Positions 11,162 to 21,000 of a DNA stretch of 26,294 bases are shown one piece after another (position 1 is the first letter of the stretch; every line of letters begins with the position of its first letter). Origin of the DNA: Chloromonas sp. AAM2 (Eukaryota > Chlorophyta > Chlorophyceae > Chlamydomonadales > Chlamydomonadaceae). The notes below the pieces were generated by a model. It saw nothing but the letters and a program-made list of their open reading frames with translations. It did not search any database and was not told the DNA's origin. Made by a program: the position numbers and the translations under genes. The DNA lies in the NCBI GenBank assembly GCA_004335635.1, contig QAXH01000703.1, positions 369 through 26,662 of the forward strand, written 5' to 3'.

Positions 11162-11591
11162 GGCTTCCAACGTTTGTGTGTTCACTGTCCCGTCGTCGGC
11201 TCTGGGCGTAAAGCCAAATCTGACAGCGCCATGTCAGATGGCAGCTGGGCGGCAGGGGAGGGACCTGCCCTCCCTTTCCGGGCCGCTTCTCGTGCCTTTT
11301 GGCAGCTCAGGCAAACATTCCTTATGTGGGCCAGCGAAGCTGGTTCTGGAATGGAATGCCTCCTTGCTCTTGCTCTGAATGCAGCTTTGAGGTGTGCCAG
11401 GCCAGGGAGAGCCTGCCGAAGAAGCCATTAGAGAGCACGTGACGCATGTTTTGCTCCCGGACATTAGACAAGACCCTGAAACCCTGCAGTGCCGCGGCAT
11501 CAGCTCTATCATTCCATGCTAAGCACATCACACTGCGCAGCACGTTTGTGGTCAGTCGGCAGCTCCTTCACATAACCCACGCTACGGCAAC
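11162..11591. promoter_or_regulatory. bidirectional promoter between kinase and PB1-like gene
   Basis: The two start codons point away from each other and are 430 bp apart, so both promoters must lie here or overlap the first exons. The spacer holds a G-box-like CACGTG at 11436-11441 followed by AC. It also holds a block with nested dyad symmetry (CCAGCGAAGCTGG inside CATTCC...GGAATG), at about 11314-11352. The decayed copy in the kinase intron keeps the dyad block but has lost the CACGTG. No clear TATA box was seen on either side. Confidence 0.65.
11307..11359. promoter_or_regulatory. 53-bp promoter block identical in both copies
   Basis: This stretch is identical to 7419-7471, whereas the sequence on either side differs by many substitutions and indels. 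It contains the perfect inverted repeat CCAGC-GAA-GCTGG flanked by CATTCC and GGAATG. That could be a dimeric factor site or simply a conserved tract of a young duplication. Confidence 0.5.
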
Positions 11592-12703
11592 ATGGTGAAA
11601 ATTCGCTTCATTGTGGAAGGTGGCTCCCAACAGCACCTAGACAGCGCTATGTCCTTCCGTGACCTTGAATCCAAAGCTAAGAGGCGTTGCCCCTCGGCGG
11701 GTGGCATCAGCCTGCACTTGCTCGGCCTGGACAAAAATCTTTTGTTCCCGATTCAGAGCGACAGCGACTTCCAGGTTAGTGCGGCTTTTACAAACTCAGC
11801 TAGGTCCGTGCAAGCGACGGCCAGGGCGTTGTTGCGGGTTGCAAGGGTTTAACAATCTTCAACAATCTTTGTGTGTTTGACGCGCAGCGTCTCGAGCAGT
11901 GCGCACGCGAAGGCCTTGCTGCGCAGCCCCACAACGGAGCTTCAACGTTCAGGGTCCGTGTGCTCATTACAGCCCACCCGGACACAGTACTCAGGTCAGA
12001 CACTTCAGTCGTCGCCATTGCAACTGTTTTGACCACTGAGCTGCGCTTGAATCGTTATTTCACGCGTCAATTGGCTTGGCTTCTCGACCGGGATGGTCTC
12101 TCAGCACCTCCTCGCACTCGTGCCTACAGGTCTCCTGAGCTCGAATTGCCAATCCAGCTGCCTCATGGCCTACACCTGCATCGTAGGCAGTCGGATGGAG
12201 GTCGTTCCGTCGAGCCTGAATGCAAGCGGACATGCATCAGGTAAAGGTAGTTGCATGGACTCGCATGAAAGCGTTCGTGTCCAGCCGATGCCATTCTGGT
12301 GCATCATTCTTTCACTTGATTGTCTTGGTAGTCGTGACTCTTTCCCATGCGTTGGGATGGTCGGTTTGTAACTCACTTGGGGTGTGTGGTGCTCTTGGGT
12401 TGCTTTCTGAAAACAACTGGAACGACATGAGCGTTCTTTGCAACGTCTGCCATTTGACCATGTCTGCCATCCAATTCATGTAGAGATTTGGACCACAACC
12501 TGGCGACTCCACCTCTCAGCAGCGCGCTGGCATCGCAGGGTGCTCTGACACCGTCCCCATCCAATCAGCAGAGCCCATGCCTGCCACAGGCGTCTGCGCG
12601 TTCTAATCAGTCCTGGGATCAGGATATTTTGTCATCCATCAAGCGCACGGTGACGAAGCTCCACTTTGGGTCTCGTCTCCCAGTGCAGCATATGGCGGCG
12701 TAG
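11592..12703 (+). CDS. small PB1-like domain protein, divergent partner of the Raf-like kinase
   Basis: Four exons join in phase: 11592-11774, 11888-11994, 12130-12240 and 12484-12703 (TAG), giving 206 residues. Residues 1 to about 97 have a PB1-like layout. Strand 1 is MVKIRFIVEGG with the characteristic lysine at position 3. A helix around FRDLESKAKRR follows, then a strand ISLHLLGLDKNLLFPI, the acidic SDSDF, a second helix, and a final strand FRVRVLIT. The OPCA segment is poor in acids, so if it is PB1 it is closer to the basic (lysine-bearing) class, which pairs with acidic PB1 domains such as that of the neighbouring kinase. The rest is Ser-, Pro- and Gln-rich, ending with a possible helix ILSSIKRTVTKLHFG. 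The PB1 assignment is from pattern only. The gene structure is well supported by four matching splice phases. Confidence 0.72.
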
Positions 12704-13211
12704 CAGGGTTATAAGCAGCTGTGTACATGTACATTCATGTTACTTGAGTACGTCTCTTTGATGGTCTCTAAATTGATTGATGGTCTCTAAATGTCGTGCT
12801 GTAGAGGCTCCTTTCATCTGTACCACACAAAGCATAACAGCCTGTACATGGCATAAGTTAGGGCATGGTTCGCATCGCCCAACTTTTTGTTGCTGAAACT
12901 TGAGCACTGACAGTGAGTCGCCCACTCAAATACTTTCATTGTAGGACAACAAAACCTTACAGACGCTTGCTGCTGCCCATCGGCTTTCGTGCCCATTTTT
13001 GTGTTTGAACAGTTTCAGGCATGTCATGCATATCATGCACTCACTAGCTATTTGACACCAACTAGCGTTACTCGGGCCGGTGTCCCAGTTGTCATGTTGT
13101 CGGACGGGCTTGGTTCCCTCCCTTCCACGTCACCCAGACTAGTGCCGTGACTCATATGCACGGTCCAGGGATTAGTTACATGGACCAGGTCGGATCAGTT
13201 TATGGCAGGCC

Positions 13212-13258
13212 TTGACCCATGACCCATGGCCCATGACCCATGGCCATGACCCATGACA
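13212..13258. repeat. CCCATGA/CCCATGG minisatellite
   Basis: About six imperfect 7-8 bp units (CCCATGA, CCCATGG, CCATGAC) lie in tandem. This is simple-sequence DNA with no coding value. Confidence 0.85.
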
Positions 13259-13646
13259 GTATGCAGCGTGTGTAGCTGATTGAGGCAGGTTGTAGGGATG
13301 ATTACATGGGCCGATGTGCCAAAGACAATCATACAGCCAATGTAAAGTGGGCTTAATACAACTCGGAACGATATCTTCACAAGGACAGTTGTGCCTTGCC
13401 AATCAGACCAGGGAGATGTCCCTGGCATGATACTACAACTGGAGCCTGCCCTTGCCCCACCAAACTTGTATTCAACAGACATGCATACGCAAACACGCAA
13501 ATTGCTTGACGCAGCAAGGTGCAGGTTATATGCGATTGCCTTTGAAGCTGAAAAGAGCGGGAACATTCGAACTATTCTATATGTATTACATGTACCTTCC
13601 ATGCGAGAATATGTATTACTAGTTGAATTATTTGAAGGTCGCTGTT

Positions 13647-13730
13647 GCCTCTGAAGGTCAAGTGTGCTGAACATGTGTTTGACTCTTTGCGAGCATGTGC
13701 AAAAAGGTTTGCATGGACCAGGACGCAAAT
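13647..13730 (+). repeat. dispersed repeat pair B, copy 1
   Basis: This segment aligns with 22992-23075. Both open with GCCTCTGAAGGTCAAGTGTG and close with ACCAGGACGCAA, with about three quarters of bases matching between. The family is not recognised. Confidence 0.65.
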
Positions 13731-14138
13731 TGAGCACATCAGCAGCTTCGAGTGATGCAAAGCTTTGTCAGCAGCTGGAACACAGCACCTGTATCCGCTA
13801 CTAAAAGCAAGGCTCTGTTACACGGAGGGAGCGGTTGACCACTAAAACGGGTCCAGAAAGTCAATGTTATCAGTGTCGATGGTGGCCACACCCCGGGGGT
13901 ATCCTGACCGCAAATCCTGTTAGGCACACAAGGGCCTGGAAAATGCGTGTTTTATGAAAATGACTTTGTATCACTGGTCAGGCTACTGTCCTTCAGTTCA
14001 GCTATTCGGAAAGCCTACTGTGGTGGTCACTCCACCCATTAACATCTTAGCACGCGTCAAACTTCAAAACACACCAGCAACGATTTTGTTCGCAGAGGCA
14101 TGCAATACAATTGCAGTCATCATCAAAGCAAAATAAAT

Positions 14139-14160
14139 GTTTGCCAGTTCTGGGACAATT
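14139..14160 (-). repeat. short interspersed repeat, inverted copy
   Basis: This is the reverse complement of the core TTGTCCCAGAACTGGCAAAC, exact over the whole core. On the minus strand the core continues into ATTTATTTTG, a degraded T-run. No partner end was found within the following kilobase. Confidence 0.75.
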
Positions 14161-14554
14161 CTGGCATGTGATGCTGAGATGGTGTATGTTCGCCTTTCCA
14201 GTGCAATCATGGCCGTCGCATCCCAGTTCCTTGTGACTCAGTGAAAAAATAGGATGGCATTTAGGCACCACATCTGCCACATCTTGAACTCTGCTCAAAC
14301 TGGGGTCCCGCTCTCAAACCACAGCACATGCAAGTTTCACTGGCCTGTGGGGGCGAGTGTCTGTGTACAAAAAGTTTATGAAACGCATCATGGTGCCGGC
14401 AGATGCCAGCGTGCCCCCTGCATGTCATGACTATGCTAAGTTTGAGACCGCTAACAACATCAGCATCAATGTGTACAGGCGAGTCTTGAGGCATCTAATG
14501 TTGTGACAAGTTGCCTTTGTCCATTTATTTGTGGTGTGCACGGTGTTAGATGTT

Positions 14555-14598
14555 CCGGGATGTGTTGCTGAGGCTAACCCGGGATGTGTTGCTGAGGC
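14555..14598. repeat. 24-bp tandem duplication
   Basis: CCGGGATGTGTTGCTGAGGC occurs at 14555-14574 and again at 14579-14598, separated by TAAC. The two copies are identical over 20 bases. Confidence 0.9.
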
Positions 14599-14721
14599 AC
14601 CAGCGGACACACAATTTGCTCTACATTCACGATAATTCTCGCATGGAAGGTACATGTCCCGTCCAACATGTATGACGACAAGACGCATGGACCACCTAGG
14701 AAATGGGCACCAGAAGCTCAC

Positions 14722-14805
14722 AAGAGGGGAGGAATTCCAATTCGTCCAACTCACATGTGAAAGGGATTGTGACACACCAGGATAGTAATGGTGCTGGCCA
14801 ACCCC
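14722..14805. repeat. dispersed repeat pair A, copy 2
   Basis: This is the diverged counterpart of 3871-3948, sharing CGTCCAAC, GACACACCAGG and TAGTAATGGTG in the same order. Similarity seems to extend about 60 bp upstream (an ACGCATGGACC-like block). Confidence 0.55.
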
Positions 14806-15401
14806 TTGAGGTGCTATCCTGTTCGCATACCTCGTTAGATCTAAAATGGCCATCAGCACTTGTCCAGCCTGACGTTGCTAACAGACTCAACAGGACAACC
14901 GTTTGAAGCACTGGATCGTACCCTCAAATTCTCACATCTGACCAAAGGCAATTTGATACAACGGCCAGAAACGAAATGTCATGGGGCACCCTTTGACCAC
15001 GTGACCTGCGGAATGGTGTTGCAGTGCCAATAGAGTTGTGACCAGCACTCGAACAAGCCGGAGGATTGGTGCATGGCATTCAATCAACGACAGGTTACAA
15101 CAAGCAGGCTTGATGCAAGGGTGAGGGTGATCGTAGCCACAGTGCACCCTGAACTTTACCCAGGTTTTGTGGGCAGCGTGACCGCACTAGCGCCAGCATT
15201 GCTTCCCGTTTCAAAATGAGACGGTGACTGATATGTCATCTGACTTTGTTTCCAGGAGCGCTTGTAACAGCCTGAATCAACACGCTCAACCTTCCTACGT
15301 GTTCCCTCTACGTGTGTCAAACAGGAGCTGGGACCCCACCGACATTGGGAATGCAACCATGTTGTTCCAAGAAGCTCTACTAGGCAGTCCTGAAAATAAT
15401 T

Positions 15402-17452
15402 TCACTGCAATGGCAGGTCCGCTACCACTGCCCAGCTGCCGGTGGTCTTGTCGTCTGTGGGCGTTGACACAACAGTCACTGTGGTGGCGGTGAAGCCCGG
15501 GTCCGACAGCAAGGTGTCGTAACCGGCACCGGAGCCAAACAGGCGGCTCCGCACATATTTGGCCTCCTGCATCACATGCAAAGAGCAGGAGCAGCCTGGC
15601 TGATGGTTGGTTTTGGCAGCTGCAGCACTGCTGAAGGTGAGCACAGCACTGTAGCATGTGTTCAAGTCATGTCGCCCGCGTGAATGCAACTGTGATGAGC
15701 CGTACCCATGCGGTTGACGACTGAGGAACATGTCAAACGACGAAATACATGCACTGAGCTTGGCCTTCAACGTGCTCGCCCCTGTCAGCTTACCTCCTCC
15801 TTTTCTGCATCTGTCATGTCGGCGTACAGCAGCGACAGGTGGGGCATGTACGGGCCAGTTGTCATGTTGTACAGTTGCCTGCACGTGGTGGGCCTCAACA
15901 AGCAATTCTGCCAATCAAATGTAGAGCTGTGTTGCAGCTGCACAACCCGACATGCAACCAGCTTCACAACCACACAAGCTGGACAGGGTGCAGTGTGGCT
16001 AGTCAGTAAAAAGGATGCTCGCTTGTAAACAACCAAAGGTAGTCCTTGTTGTTTCCACAGCAGCCGGTGTTGGTAACGCCCCAGTATACAAAGCAGCCAT
16101 GTATTCGTCCCGCCTTAGATCCAAAGTGAAGGTCTCTCCCTACTGACTAACTGGTATGCTACTAACAACACCACCGACATCAAGCATTGTGGCGCCTTGC
16201 GTGGGTAGTGTTGATCACTCACCGCGCCATCTGTGCCGCTGCCATCGTGTTGGGGTCTTTGGCAACACTGAGGAATACACACTGCAGGCAATACATGCAA
16301 GCAGCTGCACATGTGCATGTGCCGGTTCTCTGGCAGCATCAGCCAGGTGTGTACATCTTGACCTGGTTGCCCTCGCCTTGCCTGGGCAGACTGATGGTGA
16401 AAAGGTGTGCATCTTTCACCAGGCCCAGGAACAGAGCTGATACCGCACACACTTTGAAACAGCCGTACAGTGCCAGCTGGGTGCACCTACTGCACTGAAT
16501 GCTTGCAGCCTCTGAATGGAGTGTTGGTCTTCCCAAGACCTAACAGGTGCGTGTGAAGCGGTAGCATTTCCAGGGCGCTGTGAGAAGACGGGAACGAGGC
16601 CTTCTGCTCAGAGCTCAAACACATCCTAGGATGGCATCTGAGGCCAGGATTGTTCACATGGGGACGAAGTCAGCGGCAACTGGACACGAGTTACCACCGA
16701 TGTTCGATTTGCTGCTTAGGATGGCGCAACAAGGAACCAACCTGATAGTAAAAGGTGCCAGAGGCAGTGTCTAAGAAGTTGATGCGGTACTTCTGCAGCG
16801 ACGCCGGCCAAGGAAGCAACACATGAGGATGAATAGCTTAACAACAAGTTGTGATAATGCTGGATATGGAACCGGCCGTAAAAGAGGCATAGCATTTGAT
16901 TGGGCATCGGTGTGGCAGATGGACTTCCGGCAGGTAAGGAGGTGTGTGCTCGCTGGTAAGCGAAGTCGTTGGCCGTCAAACCAAGTGAGGCAGGACATCT
17001 GACACATACTGCAACCTGTTGGTTGCGTACACAAATCACCATGAGCCCTGAACAAATGCGTGTAGCTGGGTTTCCAGATGACTGTAACAGCGGTGAACTC
17101 GTAAAGCAAATAACAACGTGTTCAAGAGCAGCTAACGATCCATCTGCCGCCCAGGGCTCCACACCTTGAGCTGAGAGGCCAGCTTCTCTGCAGTTGCCAG
17201 CACTTGCTCCTTCGGCTGCTTGATGTCACCGAGCAGCGTCACATGTGGCAAGAACCTGGCCATGTGCACAACAAGAACTGGAGGGTTTGCACGCGCCACA
17301 CGATATGGTTTCCTGCAAGGCGAGGAGGCTGCTCTGCCCTCTTACCGAGGTGCACCTGTGTGCCTGTCTGCAATGTGATTGATCTCTGCAGCCAGACGGT
17401 CTCTCGTTTGGCCTGTTGGCATAATCCAAAGGGAGTAGCTCTCTTCACCCAT
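15402..17452 (-). CDS. cyclic phosphodiesterase, 2H phosphoesterase superfamily
   Basis: Six exons join in phase: 17452-17346, 17255-17165, 16792-16742, 16281-16223, 15878-15794 and 15566-15402 (TGA), giving 185 residues. That is close to the length of the Arabidopsis enzyme. The two catalytic motifs of the 2H family are present: FLPHVTLLGDI with His40/Thr42, and YMPHLSLLYADM with His116/Ser118. Between them lie the family segments YRINFLDTASGTFYYQ and CVFLSVAKDPNTMAAAQMAR. The family hydrolyses ADP-ribose 1'',2''-cyclic phosphate to the 1''-phosphate, a by-product of tRNA splicing, and can open nucleoside 2',3'-cyclic phosphates. The start ATG lies in MGEESYSLWIMPTG, which matches the usual N-terminus, and no targeting signal is evident, so a cytosolic enzyme is likely. 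It is head to head with the DnaJ gene. Confidence 0.92.
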
Positions 17453-17737
17453 GATAGCTGCACCAGGCTTGGTTCTGGTTGCTTTCTGCACCCTCAAGCC
17501 AATGCAGGGTGCTGGTGTTCTTCCTGCGCCACGCGAAATCACAGTCTGAAGTTAATCAGAGCAACTCTTTCAGGTCAGCATATTCTTTACAAGCTGTGCA
17601 GGAGACTCAACCTGTGTGAGTGGCTGTCTGGCCACCGTGATGAAGAGTATGCATGCAGCACGCTTCAGGTGTACTGGGTAAAAAGGGACCAACAGGCTTA
17701 TAATCACTGTGCGGTTAGCGGCAATGAAACGGCTTCC

Positions 17738-17757
17738 GTTCTTCCAAAGAAGGTTCT
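17738..17757 (+). promoter_or_regulatory. candidate gapped heat-shock element
   Basis: Read in 5-bp units, the sequence is GTTCT-TCCAA-AGAAG-GTTCT. That gives nTTCn, a gap, nGAAn and nTTCn, the gapped arrangement used by heat-shock factors. It lies about 300 bp upstream of the DnaJ start. No binding or expression evidence is available here. Confidence 0.35.
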
Positions 17758-17871
17758 GGACTTAGGCCGATGTCCATGCTGCGTTCCGCTGCCTCATAAT
17801 CAGCGCCACAAACATTCGCCGCGCAAATACAGGCCAGCACGACGCAGCAGGCAAATTGCGATAAGCCGTTG

Positions 17872-17881
17872 GTTCGAGAAC
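17872..17881. promoter_or_regulatory. candidate two-unit heat-shock half element
   Basis: GTTCGAGAAC is a perfect palindrome and fits nTTCnnGAAn, two of the three units normally needed. It lies about 180 bp before the DnaJ ATG. Confidence 0.3.
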
Positions 17882-18058
17882 GGGCACCACGTCACTGAAA
17901 AGGCTGATCTGAGAAGCGGTGGGTGATGGACCATTCACGAACGGGTACTCACCAGAAGCTGTCGTGGAAGCAATTGCATATGGCAGCTTGACTGGATCTA
18001 ATGTGTGTCATGAGGGCATGTTCGCACACGCCTGTAGCTACACCAGTCACGGACCAGA

Positions 18059-21000
18059 ATGGGCAAGGACTACTACGCAATCATGGGCGTGGCCAAGAAT
18101 GCAGACGAGAACGAGTTGAAAAAAGGTGTGGCCAATGGGGAAGAGCTGCTGCTTTTCCAATGCACACCTGAGCTCTTTGTGCAGCTCTCAACTTTGTCTG
18201 GTCATGCCCTTGCATGCCTGCAGCGTACAGAAAACTGGCGATGAAATGGCACCCGGTAAGCATCAGTGCCCAAGTGCTGCATGTTCAGTGCCTGTCATCT
18301 TCCTGGCACAGCTGCTTGTCAATGCCGTGTCTGTCAAGAGTTCAGCCTCAAGGTTCGCATGGCGATTCTGCAACTGTGTCAGGGGCTGCGATCGTTGAAC
18401 CATCTACTCCAGCTCGTGGCAGCCATCTTTGAATTCTAACTTAACAGTTCCAGGTGCTGACATTGCGTCGCTGAATGCATGCTCCAATGGTGTCTGCATT
18501 GCCAGGACAAGAACCCCGACAACCGTGAGAAGGCATCTGCCAAGTTCAAGGATATCAGCGAGGCTTACGAGGTAAGATGGGATCACTGAGCCGCAGCAGT
18601 CACACACAACGTGAGGTTTGGATAGGGCCAATGCAGCAGCAGCAGCAGCAGGGTTCGTGACAGGCTACATGCACATCGTGGGCGCTAACCAGCAGCGCCG
18701 GGATCACTGAGCTGCAACAGTCAGCCATGCACCGGGTGACTCTGAAGCAGGGGGAGCGGCAGGGCGGCGCATCGTGGACCTCAGCCAACAGTGCTGGAGT
18801 GAGCAGCATTGTCACAGCAAGTGTAATCACGAGCTGGATGTTGCAGTATCAAAAAGAAGTAAATAGGGCATTAGTGGCTTGGCTCGGCTCGCCAGAACAC
18901 CAAACATTTAGTTCGGCCAAGTTATGGTCTTCCACTTCGTGGCTGTTAATTTGGCAGTCACAGCATGTCACAAGCACATTCGGGTTTTGAAGGATCTACC
19001 TGTCTGAAATGCATGCACTGTCGTGGCATCATACGGTATAACTCATCTCGGCAACTGCCTGGCTTTGGGCCTGCACCATGCCTGCTGGTGTTGCTGTGTT
19101 GACAAGTGCCTCCATATGGGTGTGTGCAGGTGTTGTCGGACCCTCAGAAGCGCGAGGTGTACGACCGGTATGGCGAGGACGGGCTCAAGGCCGGCATGGG
19201 TGGGGGCGGCGGGCCGGGCGGGCCGGGGGGCGGCGGCCCAGGCATGCAATTCCGTAACGCTGAGGACATCTTCCGAGAGGTGTGTGTGGCCTGGCACTAT
19301 GGCAGCTGTAGTGTCATACCCTGCCTGGACTACGACCGCCAGCCTTTGGGCCGCCTCAATCCGACCCGTGGGCGTTTTGCCATCAACCGGGGTTTGTGTG
19401 GGTTGGTGGTGCATGACATGCGACATCCAGCAAGTATTCCAACGGCATGTGCTTGCATGTGTGCAGTTCTTTGGAGGCGGAGGCATGGGGGGTGAAGGCA
19501 TGGATCCTTTCGCTGAAATGTTCGGGAATTTTGGCGGTATGGGCGGTGGTAGTGGCCACCCCTTTGGAGCCCATGGGATGGGTGGCGGTTTTCCAGGTGA
19601 GCGGGAGCTGCATGTTGTGGAGTTAAGCTGAGCAATGTGAGGTGCGCACATGCCGGGCAGTTTTTCGTGTGTCCGTCAGCATCCCTGCCCCTTTGATTTG
19701 CTTGGTGTGCGAGCTATTAACACACCTCCCTCTGTGCCTGTTGTATGTGCATATTACGAACACGCTTTGTCTTGCCAGTTGTTGCCTGTGCCTGCCATGC
19801 CTTTGTGTGCTGTGGTGTTCTGCATTGTGGGTCACTAGCACCAATCATTAAGTGTCTACATCAATCCACCGTTAAGCAAGGACTGAAGCTACAACCATGT
19901 TCCTTCAGTCTCCCAGCATGGTACAGGATGCACATGTCACGCGTGAGCTCAGGTATGGCGGGTGGCCGGTCTGCCAGTGCCCGCACGGGCGGTCCCCGCA
20001 AGGCGCCACCCATTGAGCACCATCTGCAGATCCCGCTGGAGGAGCTTTATGCGGGCTGCACACGCAAGATGAAGATCAGCCGGCAGGTGGGCAGTGCATC
20101 AGTAGTACTACTTCCAGCAAATGCTGGCCAAGCAAGTCATCGCAACAACGCTTCTTAAGCTGCTTTTCGTAATTTTGAGCAGTTTTTCGTCAGTTTTGAT
20201 CTGTTCCTGGCAGGTTTTCGGCCCTGACATGAGAAAGTAAATGACTGTGTCGCAATCTGTACGTTTAAAACCGATGAACGATGCTAATAATCACTGTAGG
20301 TGGGCGGTGGGAGGACGGAGAGCGAGGTGCTCGAACTGAACGTCAAGCCTGGTTGGAAGTCCGGCACCAAGGTCACGTTCACAGAGAAAGGTGAGCTGCA
20401 CATGGGAGACTGGCAGGCTGGAGAGGTGCACATGGGGACGCAGGGAGCATGGGCACAACAAGTTGCAGCGAGCATGCGGAAGTTGCTGTGTGTACTGCAT
20501 GGCCATTCATGGGACTGCCCGTGATGATGAGGACAAGGAAGTACGGTCTGCGACTGGCATGGTAGTGCGAGATTACTTACTGCAGGCATTTGGCGTATTC
20601 ACCTAGACCGTTGGGCTGACAGAGCAAACCCACTCGAGCAGGTCAACCAGCACCCGCTGGGGCAGGACGAATGTATCAGGTTTTAAAAGTGTTGCTGGCT
20701 TTGCATGGATGATCGTCTTTTTGACAACATGCACGTGCTCCTTGTGTTTCTGGGCTGTGCAGGCGACCAGACACCCGGTGTTGTGCCCGCTGACATCGTG
20801 TTTGTGATAGAGGACAAGCCACATCCACGCTTCAGGGTGGGTTGTCAGCAGGCAACGCTACAGCGCAGCTGCCTGCACAACACAGTCCGTAAGAAACTTG
20901 ACTGTGACCTTTGCTGCCTGTGCCTGAATGACACCCTGAGTATTGTCTGGCTCGTAGGTTTTGAATGCACTTATGACCTGCATGGCACAAGGAGACTTCC

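Larger units (their letters stand above)
12704..15401. other. intergenic region between convergent genes
   Basis: This region separates the 3' ends of the PB1-like gene (+) and the cyclic phosphodiesterase (-). No family-like frame is present. It holds a doubled GATGGTCTCTAAAT motif (about 12757-12791), the CCCATGA minisatellite, one half of each dispersed repeat pair (13647-13730 and 14722-14805), an inverted copy of the short interspersed repeat (14139-14160) and a 24-bp tandem duplication at 14555. A TTACA (TGTAA on the minus strand) near 15093 could be a polyadenylation signal for the phosphodiesterase. Confidence 0.45.
17453..18058. promoter_or_regulatory. divergent promoter region of phosphodiesterase and DnaJ genes
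   Basis: 606 bp separate the two opposing start codons. TTATAA occurs at about 17698-17703. Two clusters resemble heat-shock elements and could serve the DnaJ gene (see separate entries). A long plus-strand open frame crossing this spacer is treated as chance. Confidence 0.5.

Noticed and set aside
11395..11660. The frame after the first exon of the PB1-like relic at 7703 as a small gene
   Set aside because: A one-base loss after ATGGTAAAA shifts the frame relative to 11592 and it ends after about 35 codons. It is treated as part of the duplicated relic.
16339..16536. A minus-strand frame placed between phosphodiesterase exons 3 and 4, containing LVKDAHLF
   Set aside because: It looked like a possible exon, but the segment at 16223-16281 (CVFLSVAKDPNTMAAAQMAR) fits the family far better and joins both neighbours in phase.
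17204..17926. A 240-codon plus-strand open frame across the phosphodiesterase 5' exons and the divergent spacer
   Set aside because: It runs antisense to two well-supported phosphodiesterase exons, its composition is not family-like, and it begins without good context. It is best explained as chance openness.
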